DNA of 43,074 nucleotides, from contig CAMLRG010000021.1 in the NCBI GenBank assembly GCA_946482335.1, positions 1 to 43,074 of the forward strand. The letters run 5' to 3'. Origin of the DNA: an uncultured Duganella sp. Lineage in GTDB: Bacteria > Pseudomonadota > Gammaproteobacteria > Burkholderiales > Burkholderiaceae. Numbering within the stretch: position 1 is the stretch's first letter; every line of letters starts with the position of its first letter. Below are positions 33,159-42,437 of this stretch, in pieces. The position numbers and the translations under genes are program-made. A model generated the notes under the pieces. It did no database searches. It was not told the origin of the DNA and worked only from the letters and a program-made list of their open reading frames with translations.

Positions 33159-34817
33159 TTAGTTGATGCGGCTGGTCTTCAGCCGCTGCAGCGCGGTCCT
33201 GGTGGCATCGGCTTCGAGATTGCCGAGCAGGGTTTGCGGGTCGATGTTGTCGCCGTCGCGGCTGACTTCCATGTGCAGGTGCGGGCCGGTGACTTTGCCG
33301 GTGGCGCCTGACGTGCCGATTTGCTGGCCAGCCGTGACGCGTTCGCCTTCCCGCACTTGCCGCCGGTCCAGGTGGGCGTACAGCGAGTGCAGTCCGTTGC
33401 CGTGGTCGATGGCGACCAGTTCGCCCCACTTGTCTTCGCCCCTGTAGCGGTTGGTCGAGGCGATCACGATGCCGTCCGCCGGGGCCATGATGGGTGTGCC
33501 GGTGCGGGTGGCGAAGTCCATGCCGCCATGGCGACGGCCGGTCGGTGCATGAGCGATTCCATAGAAGGCGCTGACACGCAAGCGTGCCATCGGGGCTTGC
33601 CAGGACGGCGCATGCGCGGCCGCTGGTTCCGACGCGGTGGCTGCTGGAGCGGCTGCGCGTGCGGCGGGCACCGAGGGCGCGGCGACGGCGGAAGTGGCGG
33701 GTGCGGCATCGAGACGCCAGGCCAATGCCGGTTGCAGCAATACGCTGGCGGCGAGCAATGCGGGCAGGGCGGCCCACGCCAGTGCACCGAGGACAGCGCG
33801 CGGCATCGACGGCACGCCATCGCGCACCAGGCGGATGCGGGCGGCGACCGCATCGACCGCGCGCCCGCCGAATGCGAGGGCGATGCCGTGGCCCGGCGTG
33901 GCCTGCATGCGCATCTGCGCGACGAGTGCGGCTGCGTAGGCGCGGCGTTGGGCAGATGGCCGCCCTTGCAGCACGGCGCGGTCACAGCCCAGCTCCTGGG
34001 CCCATACCATGTGGCCGCCAAGGCGCTTGGCGGCAGGATTGAACCACTGCACCGCTTGCAACAGCCAGCAGGCATGGATCCAGAGCGGGTCGCGGCGGGC
34101 CAGGTGGGTCAGTTCGTGCTCGACGACCAGGCGCTGCTGGGCGGGATCGAAGCCGCGCAGATGGCGCGGCAGCAGCAGGACCGGGCGCACCAGGCCGACC
34201 AGCATCGGTGCGATGGGCGCATCGATTTCACGTACTTCCGGCAGCGCGCGGTGCAGGCTGGCGAAACCGGGATGGGCCGCCAGCGCGAAGCGGTCCAGCT
34301 GCTGCGCGCCGGCCATCAGCGTCGCGAGGCGGCGCCGCGCCTGCAGCCAGCGCGCGGACGCCGTGGCCAGGCCGCCCGCGTAGATGGCGAGCCAGGCATA
34401 GCCGAGCCAACGCAAGGCCGGCGACGGTTCGACCGCCCAGGCGCCATGGCCGTCATGGAAGTCGCCGGCAGCGTCATTGGCGTCGCCAGGCTCGGCGCCG
34501 GCAGCCTGGCCTGGGCAGGCGGACTGTGCCGCGACCGGGCCCGCCTTGGCGGCGCCGCAGGCGCCGGACGCCGGCTGCCTGCTGTCAGCCGGCGGCACGC
34601 CCGGCAGTTCCAGTGCCGGGACAAGGCTCAGGCGTGCCGACGCCGGCAGCAGGCCCAGCGCCAGGGTGGTGGCGACGGCGGCAAGGGCCAGCAGCCAGGG
34701 CGTGCGGCGGGCTTCCAGTGCCGGCCAGGCGCGCGCGGCAAGGCGCAGCAGCAGCCAGGCGCAAGTCCCGGCCAGCAGGCTGGCAATGCTCGCCTGCAGG
34801 AAAACCAGGGCGAACAT
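33159..34817 (-). CDS. Fused M56 (BlaR1/MecR1-type) and M23 (LytM-type) metallopeptidase
   Basis: This 552-residue membrane protein has an N-terminal BlaR1-like part: helices at about 2-28, 38-58 and 128-150, the cytoplasmic gluzincin motif VVEHELTHLARRDP (His234, Glu235, His238), QELGCDRAVL as the third-ligand helix and a fourth helix near 360-385. A low-complexity Ala/Pro linker leads to a periplasmic M23 domain with RRHGGMDFATRTGTP (His430, Asp434) and GPHLHMEV (His513, His515), so its zinc ligands are intact. BlaR1 has a penicillin-binding sensor at this place. I infer that the M23 domain senses or cuts peptidoglycan and the M56 site cleaves the adjacent BlaI repressor. It starts 2 bases after the blaI stop with AAGGAG 5 bases before the ATG. 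Confidence 0.88.
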   Translation of the reverse strand: MFALVFLQASIASLLAGTCAWLLLRLAARAWPALEARRTPWLLALAAVATTLALGLLPASARLSLVPALELPGVPPADSRQPASGACGAAKAGPVAAQSACPGQAAGAEPGDANDAAGDFHDGHGAWAVEPSPALRWLGYAWLAIYAGGLATASARWLQARRRLATLMAGAQQLDRFALAAHPGFASLHRALPEVREIDAPIAPMLVGLVRPVLLLPRHLRGFDPAQQRLVVEHELTHLARRDPLWIHACWLLQAVQWFNPAAKRLGGHMVWAQELGCDRAVLQGRPSAQRRAYAAALVAQMRMQATPGHGIALAFGGRAVDAVAARIRLVRDGVPSMPRAVLGALAWAALPALLAASVLLQPALAWRLDAAPATSAVAAPSVPAARAAAPAATASEPAAAHAPSWQAPMARLRVSAFYGIAHAPTGRRHGGMDFATRTGTPIMAPADGIVIASTNRYRGEDKWGELVAIDHGNGLHSLYAHLDRRQVREGERVTAGQQIGTSGATGKVTGPHLHMEVSRDGDNIDPQTLLGNLEADATRTALQRLKTSRIN

Positions 34818-34819
34818 GC

Positions 34820-35194
34820 TTACTCCTTCTCTTCCGGCCATTCGGACAGCAACTGTTCCAGTTCCTTGAGCTCATGCTGGTTCACCAGCCGCGAGCCGGT
34901 GAACATGTTGACGGGCAGAGGGGTGTTCAATTCCATCACGCGATGGCTGAAATCGTGGGCAAATTCGGCCAGCGTTTCAACCTTTTCGAGCACTGGCGCG
35001 TATACGTGCATACCATGGGCGGTGTGCTGGCTGATCATGCCTTTTTCCAGCATGCGTTCCAGGGTCTTGCGCGTAGAGGAGTAGGACCAGGCCAGTTCCT
35101 CTTCCACGCGGTCGTGGATTTCGCGGGCGCTGAGCGGGTGCTGCTTCCACAGGCACTTGAGCAGGGTCAGTTCGGTAATCGATGGGATGGCCAT
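34820..35194 (-). CDS. blaI: BlaI/MecI family transcriptional repressor
   Basis: This 124-residue protein has the length and fold of BlaI/MecI: an N-terminal winged helix (ITELTLLKCLWKQHPLSAREIHDRV, then AWSYSSTRKTLERMLEKGMI as recognition helix and wing) and a C-terminal dimerisation helix (HELKELEQLL). The segment VNMFTG (95-100) aligns with the S. aureus BlaI cleavage site (Asn-Phe), with Phe98 conserved, so the partner M56 enzyme could inactivate it by cutting there. AAGGAG lies 7 bases before ATG 35194. It is the first gene of the minus-strand unit and probably binds the two dyads at 35227-35273. No beta-lactamase gene is in the window. Confidence 0.9.
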   Translation of the reverse strand: MAIPSITELTLLKCLWKQHPLSAREIHDRVEEELAWSYSSTRKTLERMLEKGMISQHTAHGMHVYAPVLEKVETLAEFAHDFSHRVMELNTPLPVNMFTGSRLVNQHELKELEQLLSEWPEEKE

Positions 35195-35221
35195 GGGCGG
35201 CTCCTTGTGACGTATGACGTG

Positions 35222-35250
35222 ATTGTGCGACATCTGTCGCGCGAGCGCAA
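35222..35250 (-). promoter_or_regulatory. Putative blaI promoter containing an operator
   Basis: On the minus strand TTGCGC (complement of 35245-35250) and CACAAT (complement of 35222-35227) are 17 bases apart, each a 4/6 match. The start would be near 35215, about 20 bases before the ATG. The dyad at 35227-35240 fills most of the spacer. Confidence 0.45.
35227..35240. promoter_or_regulatory. Putative BlaI operator 1
   Basis: GCGACATCTGTCGC is a perfect 6+6 dyad with a 2-base centre. It contains ACA-NN-TGT, the core of the TACA-NN-TGTA operators of the BlaI/MecI/CopY family, with G/C in place of the outer T/A. Confidence 0.6.
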
Positions 35251-35259
35251 GGGGCTTAT

Positions 35260-35273
35260 GCGACAGATGTCAC
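35260..35273. promoter_or_regulatory. Putative BlaI operator 2
   Basis: GCGACAGATGTCAC is the reverse complement of operator 1 except for one base, with its centre 33 bp away, about three helical turns. It lies just upstream of the putative -10 (35279-35284) of the divergent lipoprotein gene. Confidence 0.6.
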
Positions 35274-35278
35274 ACGGT

Positions 35279-35284
35279 TATGAT
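35279..35284 (+). promoter_or_regulatory. Putative -10 of the lipoprotein gene
   Basis: TATGAT matches the -10 consensus at 5 of 6 positions and ends 6 bases before the ATG at 35291, so the transcript would be leaderless or nearly so. A clear -35 is missing (TTATGC at 35256-35261 is poor). Confidence 0.4.
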
Positions 35285-35290
35285 GACTAT

Positions 35291-35776
35291 ATGAAGAAGC
35301 TTGCAATCATTATCACAATCTCGGCCGCACTGGCCGCTTGCGGCGGCAAACGCCTTACCGAAGCCGAGGTCCGTACCGTCATGGCCAACCTGGAAACTTC
35401 GGTCAAGCGTCACGATGCCAACGGCTTGACGGCCCATTTCGCCCCGCACGCCCTGATCATGGTATCGATGCCGGGCACCGGCGGCGGCCTCTCGCGCATG
35501 AGCGTGGGGGAGTACAAGACCATGCTGGAAGGCTTGTGGAAAGTGCAACTGCAATCGAGTTATGAAGTCAGCCGGCGCGAAGTGACGCTGGCGGCCAACG
35601 GCCGCAGCGCCACGGCGCGCGACATTGCGAAGGAAGTGGTGCTGCTGCCCGGCGAGCGCATGGAATCGCTGAGCAAGCAGAAAGCCGAGATTGCACTGGT
35701 CGATGGCGTTCCGCGCATCATTGCGCTGACGGCGGAGGTGGAATCGCTGGTGGCCACCCCGACCGGCCGGAATTGA
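35291..35776 (+). CDS. Lipoprotein with NTF2-like (SnoaL/DUF4440-type) domain
   Basis: This 161-residue protein has a lipoprotein signal with lipobox LAAC (Cys17). The mature part has the alpha-then-beta layout of an NTF2-like cone fold: a helix TVMANLETSVKRHDANGLTAHFA followed by the strands ALIMVSM, YEVSRREVTLA, ATARDIAKEVVLLP and QKAEIALVDGVPRIIAL. No catalytic residues can be named. It probably binds a small ligand in the periplasm. No Shine-Dalgarno is present at ATG 35291. It is divergent from blaI and shares the operator region, so it is likely part of that regulon. It is convergent with recG, with 7 bases between stops. Confidence 0.75.
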   Translation: MKKLAIIITISAALAACGGKRLTEAEVRTVMANLETSVKRHDANGLTAHFAPHALIMVSMPGTGGGLSRMSVGEYKTMLEGLWKVQLQSSYEVSRREVTLAANGRSATARDIAKEVVLLPGERMESLSKQKAEIALVDGVPRIIALTAEVESLVATPTGRN

Positions 35777-35783
35777 AGCGGCG

Positions 35784-37862
35784 CTAGACCTTCAGGAATT
35801 CTTCGCGGCCGCCCAGCCAGCGTTCGAGGTGGGCTTCCACCGTGGCCTGGTTGGCCGGCGTGGACTCCTGCAGCAGCGCATGGGCCAGGTCGCGTGCCTG
35901 GTCCACCAGCCAGCCATCCGTTTCCAGGTCGGCGAAACGCAGCATGGCCTGGCCCGACTGGCGTGCGCCGAGGAATTCACCGGGCCCGCGGATCTCGAGG
36001 TCGCGGCGGGCGATCTCGAAGCCGTCCGTGGTTTCGCGCATCGTCATCAAGCGCTGCTTGGCGACGGGGCCGAGCGGGCTTTGGTACAGCAGCAGGCAGA
36101 CCGAAGCCGCCGAACCGCGTCCTACGCGGCCGCGTAACTGGTGCAGCTGCGACAGGCCGAAACGCTCGGCATGTTCGATCACCATCAGCGAGGAATTCGG
36201 CACGTCCACCCCGACCTCGATCACCGTTGTTGCGACCAGCACGTGGATTTCGCCGGCGGCGAAAGCATCCATCACTTCCGCCTTTTCCGCCGGCTTGAGG
36301 CGGCCGTGCACCAGGCCGACGCGCAGGTCGGGCAGGGCGGCGGCCAGGGTTTCATAGGTTTCCGTCGCGGTTTGCAGCTGCAGCGCTTCCGACTCCTCGA
36401 TCAGCGGACAGACCCAGTAAGCCTGGCGGCCTTCGAGCGCGGCGGCATGGACACGGGCAATCACTTCATCGCGCCGGTTCTGGTCGACCACGGCGGTGAC
36501 AATCGGCGTGCGGCCGGGCGGCAGCTCGTCGATCACGGACACTTCCAGGTCGGCGTAATAAGTCATGGCCAGCGTGCGCGGGATGGGCGTGGCGGACATC
36601 ATCAGCTGGTGCGGCACATGTTCGCCATTACCCTTGTTGCGCAAGGTCAGGCGCTGGCCGACGCCGAAGCGGTGCTGCTCATCCACGATGACCAGGCCGA
36701 GCTTCGCGAACTGCACCGCATCCTGGATGATGGCGTGGGTGCCGATCACCAGCTGCGCCTCGCCCGATTCCACCAGCGCATAGGCGGCTTCCTTTTCCTT
36801 CTTTTTCAGGCTGCCCGTCAGCCACGCCACCTTCACGCCCAGCGGTTCCAGCCAGGCCGCGATCTTGCGGAAGTGCTGGTCGGCCAGGATTTCGGTCGGC
36901 GCCATCAGCGCGGCCTGGTAGCCGCTGTCGATTGCCTGCGCGGCCGACAGCGCGGCCACGATGGTCTTGCCGCTGCCCACGTCGCCTTGCAGCAGGCGCT
37001 GCATGGGGTAGGGCTGCTTGATGTCGGCCCGGATTTCCTTCAGCACGCGCTGCTGGGCCTTGGTCAGCTTGAATGGCAGCGAGGCTTCGAAGGCCGACGA
37101 CAGCGTGCCCACCTTGCCCAGCACGGCAGCGCCCTTGGCGCGGCGCGCGCGCTGGGCGCGCTTCAGCGACAGTTGCTGTGCCAGCAGCTCGTCGAATTTC
37201 ACGCGCGTCCATGCCGGATGGCTGCGCTCGACCAGCGCGTTCTCGTCGATCTCGGCGGGCGGGTAATGCAGGGTGCGTACCGCCGATTCGAGCGGATGCA
37301 AGCGCATGGTCTCCAGCACCTCCGGCGGCAGCGTGTCGGTCCAGTCCACGCGTTTCATCGCATCGGCAATCGCCCGCCGCAGCACCAGTTGGGACAGTCC
37401 TTCGCCGGAAGGGTAGACAGGCGTCAGCGAAGTCGGCAGCGGCGCCCCTTCGTTGACGATCTTGTAGGCGGGGTGCACAATCTCCGCACCGAAAAAGCCA
37501 TGCCGCACTTCGCCGCGCGCCCGCACCCGGGTGCCCTCGGCCAGTTGCTTGACCTGGCTGCCGTAGAAGTTCATGAAGCGCAGCTGGATGTCGCCCGTCT
37601 CGTCGGCGATATGCACCAGCAGCTGGCGGCGCGGCTTGTAAGCGATTTCGCTGGACGTGACCACGCCTTCCACCTGCGACACTTCGCCGCCGCGCAGGCA
37701 GGCTTCGCGGATGGTCAAGACCTCCGTCTCATCCTCGTAGCGCATGGGGAGATGCAGCACCAGGTCCATGTCCGTGCGCAAGCCAAGCTTGGCGAGTTTG
37801 CTCTCGGCGGTGGCTGCGGGTTTTTTTGGCGCGGCAGGCGTTTTTCGCTTCGTTTCCGGCAT
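35784..37862 (-). CDS. recG: ATP-dependent DNA helicase RecG
   Basis: This 692-residue helicase remodels stalled forks and Holliday junctions. The wedge (OB-fold) domain covers about residues 60-160, followed by the motor domain with Walker A LLQGDVGSGKTIVA, DEQH box VIVDEQHRFGVGQR, motif III MSATPIPRT and, in the second motor half, TTVIEVGVDVPN and QLRGRVGRG. The C-terminal TRG-type segment DGFEIARRDLEIRGPGEFLG is complete. A Lys/Ala/Pro-rich N-terminus (residues 1-22) is extra. ATG 37862 has no clear Shine-Dalgarno. It is divergent from queA. Confidence 0.95.
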   Translation of the reverse strand: MPETKRKTPAAPKKPAATAESKLAKLGLRTDMDLVLHLPMRYEDETEVLTIREACLRGGEVSQVEGVVTSSEIAYKPRRQLLVHIADETGDIQLRFMNFYGSQVKQLAEGTRVRARGEVRHGFFGAEIVHPAYKIVNEGAPLPTSLTPVYPSGEGLSQLVLRRAIADAMKRVDWTDTLPPEVLETMRLHPLESAVRTLHYPPAEIDENALVERSHPAWTRVKFDELLAQQLSLKRAQRARRAKGAAVLGKVGTLSSAFEASLPFKLTKAQQRVLKEIRADIKQPYPMQRLLQGDVGSGKTIVAALSAAQAIDSGYQAALMAPTEILADQHFRKIAAWLEPLGVKVAWLTGSLKKKEKEAAYALVESGEAQLVIGTHAIIQDAVQFAKLGLVIVDEQHRFGVGQRLTLRNKGNGEHVPHQLMMSATPIPRTLAMTYYADLEVSVIDELPPGRTPIVTAVVDQNRRDEVIARVHAAALEGRQAYWVCPLIEESEALQLQTATETYETLAAALPDLRVGLVHGRLKPAEKAEVMDAFAAGEIHVLVATTVIEVGVDVPNSSLMVIEHAERFGLSQLHQLRGRVGRGSAASVCLLLYQSPLGPVAKQRLMTMRETTDGFEIARRDLEIRGPGEFLGARQSGQAMLRFADLETDGWLVDQARDLAHALLQESTPANQATVEAHLERWLGGREEFLKV

Positions 37863-37928
37863 GTTTGCGTGGTTTTTGGGCAGGTAAAGTAAAATAGAGG
37901 GTTGCCCAACAGTTTTAGTGGTCCGTCA

Positions 37929-38954
37929 ATGTACTCGCTATCAGATTTCGATTTTAACTTGCCGCCAGAGCGTATTGCGCAATTTCCGCTTGCCGACCGC
38001 AGCGCGTCGCGCCTGCTGCACGTGGACGGCAAGACGCTGCACGACCGCCAGTTCACCGACATCGTCGACCAACTGCAAGCCGGCGACCTGCTGGTGATGA
38101 ACAATACCCGCGTGCTCAAGGCCCGATTCTTCGGCGTGAAGGAGAGCGGCGGCAAGGTCGAAGCGCTGGTCGAGCGCGTGCTGGATACCCGCACCGTGCT
38201 GGCCCAGCTGCGTGCCTCCAAGTCGCCCGGCCCCGGCGTGAAGATCCGCCTGGCCGATGCCTTCGACGTGACGGTGGGCGAGCGTGCCGGCGAGTTTTTC
38301 ACGCTGCACTTCGATGCCGACGTGTTCGACCTGATCGAGCAGTATGGCCGCCTGCCGCTGCCGCCCTACATCGAACACGCGCCCGGCGAAGTGGATGAAA
38401 CGCGCTACCAGACGGTGTTCAACAAGGTGCCCGGCGCCGTGGCCGCGCCGACCGCCGGCCTGCACTTCGACGAGCCGCTGCTGGAGAAGCTGCGTGCCAA
38501 GGGCGTGAAGTTCGCCTATGTGACCCTGCACGTGGGCGCCGGCACCTTCCAGCCGGTGCGCACCGAGAACCTGGCCGAGCACAAGATGCACACCGAGTGG
38601 TACACCATGCCGCAGGAAACGGTGGACGCCGTGCGCGAAGCCCGCGCCGCGGGCCGCGATGTGGTCGCCGTCGGCACCACCTCGCTGCGTGCGCTGGAAT
38701 CGGCCTCGCAAAGCGGCCAGCTGGAAGCCGGCAGCGCCGATACCGCCTTGTTCATCACCCCAGGCTACCAATTCAAGACGGTGACGCGACTGATCACCAA
38801 CTTCCACCTGCCCAAGTCCACCCTGCTGATGCTGGTGAGCGCTTTCGCAGGCTTTACCGAAATCCGCCACGCCTATCAGCACGCGATCGCGAACGAATAC
38901 CGCTTCTTCAGCTATGGCGACGCCATGCTGCTGACGACGCACAACAGAGCATAA
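37929..38954 (+). CDS. queA: S-adenosylmethionine:tRNA ribosyltransferase-isomerase
   Basis: This 341-residue enzyme forms epoxyqueuosine in tRNA by moving the ribosyl part of SAM onto preQ1-tRNA. The family start [20 protein letters not shown], the conserved [19 protein letters not shown] and [11 protein letters not shown] and the C-terminal [27 protein letters not shown] are all present. The ATG is at 37929; an in-frame start at 37902 is rejected on family length. It is first in the queA-tgt unit; tgt follows after 9 bases. The ribosome-binding site is weak. Confidence 0.95.
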   Translation: MYSLSDFDFNLPPERIAQFPLADRSASRLLHVDGKTLHDRQFTDIVDQLQAGDLLVMNNTRVLKARFFGVKESGGKVEALVERVLDTRTVLAQLRASKSPGPGVKIRLADAFDVTVGERAGEFFTLHFDADVFDLIEQYGRLPLPPYIEHAPGEVDETRYQTVFNKVPGAVAAPTAGLHFDEPLLEKLRAKGVKFAYVTLHVGAGTFQPVRTENLAEHKMHTEWYTMPQETVDAVREARAAGRDVVAVGTTSLRALESASQSGQLEAGSADTALFITPGYQFKTVTRLITNFHLPKSTLLMLVSAFAGFTEIRHAYQHAIANEYRFFSYGDAMLLTTHNRA

Positions 38955-40103
<1,149 letters not shown>

Positions 40104-40145
40104 ATCCTGACAACCCGCCTTTATATAGGTGGGCAGCAAGCGCGG

Positions 40146-40154
40146 TGCTAGAAT
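40146..40154 (+). promoter_or_regulatory. Putative extended -10 promoter of yajC-secDF
   Basis: TGCTAGAAT combines the TGn extension with a 5/6 -10 match. No good -35 lies 16-18 bases upstream. The start would be near 40161, about 29 bases before GTG 40190. The upstream part of the gap also has a short imperfect hairpin (CCCGCC with GGTGGG, about 40114-40133) without a T-run. Confidence 0.42.
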
Positions 40155-40189
40155 ACACCGCTATTTTTAACTAGAACCTTGGAGTCACC

Positions 40190-40519
40190 GTGTTCATTTC
40201 CAACGCATTTGCCCAGACTGCAGCAGCCGACGCCGGCGCCATGGGCAGCCTGACCACCTTCGCACCACTGATCCTGATGTTCGTGGTGATGTATTTCCTG
40301 ATGATCCGCCCGCAGCAAAAGCGCGCGAAAGAGCAGAAAGCCATGATGGAAGCCCTGGCCAAGGGTGACGAAGTGGTCACCATCGGCGGCATCCTGGGCA
40401 AGGTGTCCAAGGTCAACGAGCAATACGTCACCCTGGAAGTTGCCAGCGGCACCGAAGTCGTGGTGCAGAAGCATGCCGTTTCCACCCTGCTGCCGAAAGG
40501 CACCCTGAAGGGTCTGTGA
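40190..40519 (+). CDS. yajC: Preprotein translocase subunit YajC
   Basis: This 109-residue inner-membrane protein has one span (TFAPLILMFVVMYFLMIRPQ) followed by the typical RPQQKRAKEQKAMM and a cytoplasmic domain with GDEVVTIGGILGKV. It joins SecDF to help protein export. The start is GTG with GGAG 5 bases upstream. It is first in the sec unit. Confidence 0.95.
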   Translation: MFISNAFAQTAAADAGAMGSLTTFAPLILMFVVMYFLMIRPQQKRAKEQKAMMEALAKGDEVVTIGGILGKVSKVNEQYVTLEVASGTEVVVQKHAVSTLLPKGTLKGL

Positions 40520-40607
40520 TAACCGGCGTGGGCGGCGCCTTGCCGCCCCCGCCCGAACGCGGGAGACTAAGAATCGTTATCCTCGCTGGAAATATATCGT
40601 CATCGCC

Positions 40608-42428
40608 GTGGTCGTGCTGCTCGGCGCGCTGTACACGGCGCCCAACTACTTTGGTCAGACCCCTGCGTTGCAGGTGACCAGCGGCAAGTCCACCGTGAAA
40701 GTGACGCATGCCCTCGCCACCCAGGTGGAAGAGCTGCTGAAAAAAGAGAACATCAAGACCGAAGGCGTCGCCGTGGACGGCAGCGGCCTGCACACTTCCG
40801 TGCGCGCCCGATTCGCCGACACCGACACCCAGTTCAAGGGCCGCCTGGCGCTTGAAAAAGGCCTGAACCCGGATCCGAACGATCCGACCTATATCGTCAC
40901 CGTCAACCTGGTTTCGAATACCCCGCAATGGATGCAGGCCCTGCATGCGCTGCCTATGTACCTGGGCCTGGACCTGCGCGGCGGCGTGCACTTCCTGATG
41001 CAGGTCGATACCAAGGCTGCCCTGACCAAGCGTGTCCAGGGCATGCAGGCCGCGATCAAGTCGCAGCTGCGCGACAAGAATGTGCGCCACGCCGGCATCG
41101 AGCGCCAGGGCGATACCATCGTGGTCAAGTTCCGCGAAGATGCGGTCCGCCAGCAAGCCAAGGCCGTCATCCAGGAACAGCAGCCTGACCTGAACGTGGC
41201 CGACGCCACGGAAGGCGATGAACTGCGCCTGGTTGCGTCCCTGAAGCCGGCCGCGCTGAAAGCCACGCTGGACAATGGCGTGCAACAGAACATCGCCACC
41301 CTGGGCAAGCGCGTGAACGAACTGGGTGTGACTGAACCCATCATCCAGCAGCAAGGTCCCGACCGCATCGTGGTGCAGCTGCCGGGTGTGCAGGATGCCG
41401 CGCGCGCCAAGGACATCATCGGCCGTACCGCCACCCTCGAAGTGCGCATGGTCGACGAAAGCATTACCCCCGGCACCGAGCTGACCGCAACGATCCCGTA
41501 CAACTCGGAGCTCTTCACCGTCGGCAAGAACACCCCGGTAGTGCTGCACAAGGACGTGGTCCTGACCGGCGACTACATCTCCAGCGCTACCGCCACGTTC
41601 GACCAGAACCAGCAGCCTGCCGTCAGCCTGGACCTGAACGGCGACGGCGGCCGCAAGATGCGCGAAGCGACCCGCGACCGCGTCGGCAAGAAGATGGCCA
41701 TCGTGCTGTTCGAAAAGAAGAAGGCGGAAGTGCTGTCGGTGGCAACCATCCAGAGCGAACTGGGTAGCAGCTTCCAGATCACCGGCATGGGCAGCATGGA
41801 AAACTCCAACGAATTGGCGCTGCTGCTGCGCGCCGGCGCATTGTATGCCCCGATGGAAGTGATCGAGCAGCGTACCGTGGGCCCTGCACTGGGTGCCGAA
41901 AACATCAAGAAGGGCTTCTATTCGACGATGTACGGCTTTGCCGCCATCGCGGTCTTCATGATCGTCTACTACATGATGTTCGGCTTCTTCAGCGTGCTGG
42001 CGCTGGCGGTCAACCTGCTCCTGCTGGTTGCCTTGCTGTCGATGCTGCAAGCCACGCTGACCTTGCCGGGTATCGCGGCAATCGCGCTGGCGCTCGGCAT
42101 GGCGATCGACGCCAACGTGCTGATCAACGAGCGTATCCGCGAAGAGCTGCGCAACGGCGCCAATCCGCAGTCGGCGATTTCGGCCGGCTTCGAGCACGCC
42201 TGGCACACCATCCTGGACTCCAACGTGACCACCCTGATCGTGGGTATCGCGCTGCTGGTGTTCGGTTCGGGTGCGGTGCGCGGCTTCGCCGTGGTGCACA
42301 GCCTGGGCATCCTGACTTCGATGTTCTCCGCGGTCTTCGTTTCGCGCGGCGTGGTGAACCTGTGGTATGGCCGTAAGAAGAAACTGCAGTCGCTGTCGAT
42401 CGGCACCGTCTGGAAACCCGCGAACTAA
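40608..42428 (+). CDS. secD: Protein translocase subunit SecD, start codon abnormal
   Basis: SecD uses the proton gradient with SecF to pull preproteins through SecYEG. The P1 periplasmic domain and the membrane region with LGLDLRGGVHFLMQVD, GFAAIAVFMIVYYMMFG and ALGMAIDANVLINERIREEL are intact. The family N-terminus NRYPRWKYIVIAVVVLLG is encoded in frame from 40572, but the codon before it is AAG and no ATG, GTG or TTG occurs in frame between the upstream stop (40506) and GTG 40608. The coordinates use 40608, the first usable codon, which would cut half of the first membrane helix. GGGAG at 40561 is ideally placed for a lost ATG near 40571. Confidence 0.85.
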   Translation: MVVLLGALYTAPNYFGQTPALQVTSGKSTVKVTHALATQVEELLKKENIKTEGVAVDGSGLHTSVRARFADTDTQFKGRLALEKGLNPDPNDPTYIVTVNLVSNTPQWMQALHALPMYLGLDLRGGVHFLMQVDTKAALTKRVQGMQAAIKSQLRDKNVRHAGIERQGDTIVVKFREDAVRQQAKAVIQEQQPDLNVADATEGDELRLVASLKPAALKATLDNGVQQNIATLGKRVNELGVTEPIIQQQGPDRIVVQLPGVQDAARAKDIIGRTATLEVRMVDESITPGTELTATIPYNSELFTVGKNTPVVLHKDVVLTGDYISSATATFDQNQQPAVSLDLNGDGGRKMREATRDRVGKKMAIVLFEKKKAEVLSVATIQSELGSSFQITGMGSMENSNELALLLRAGALYAPMEVIEQRTVGPALGAENIKKGFYSTMYGFAAIAVFMIVYYMMFGFFSVLALAVNLLLLVALLSMLQATLTLPGIAAIALALGMAIDANVLINERIREELRNGANPQSAISAGFEHAWHTILDSNVTTLIVGIALLVFGSGAVRGFAVVHSLGILTSMFSAVFVSRGVVNLWYGRKKKLQSLSIGTVWKPAN

Positions 42429-42437
42429 GGAATAGAG

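Noticed and set aside
34208..35290. N-terminal extension of the lipoprotein frame
   Set aside because: It is antisense to the M56-M23 and blaI genes; the lipoprotein signal starts at ATG 35291.
30240..35776. Beta-lactam resistance operon
   Set aside because: BlaI and a BlaR1-like protease are present, but there is no beta-lactamase or penicillin-binding sensor domain in the block.
37863..37928. preQ1 riboswitch before queA
   Set aside because: No H-type pseudoknot or preQ1 aptamer pattern was seen; queA and tgt act downstream of preQ1 synthesis, so none is expected.
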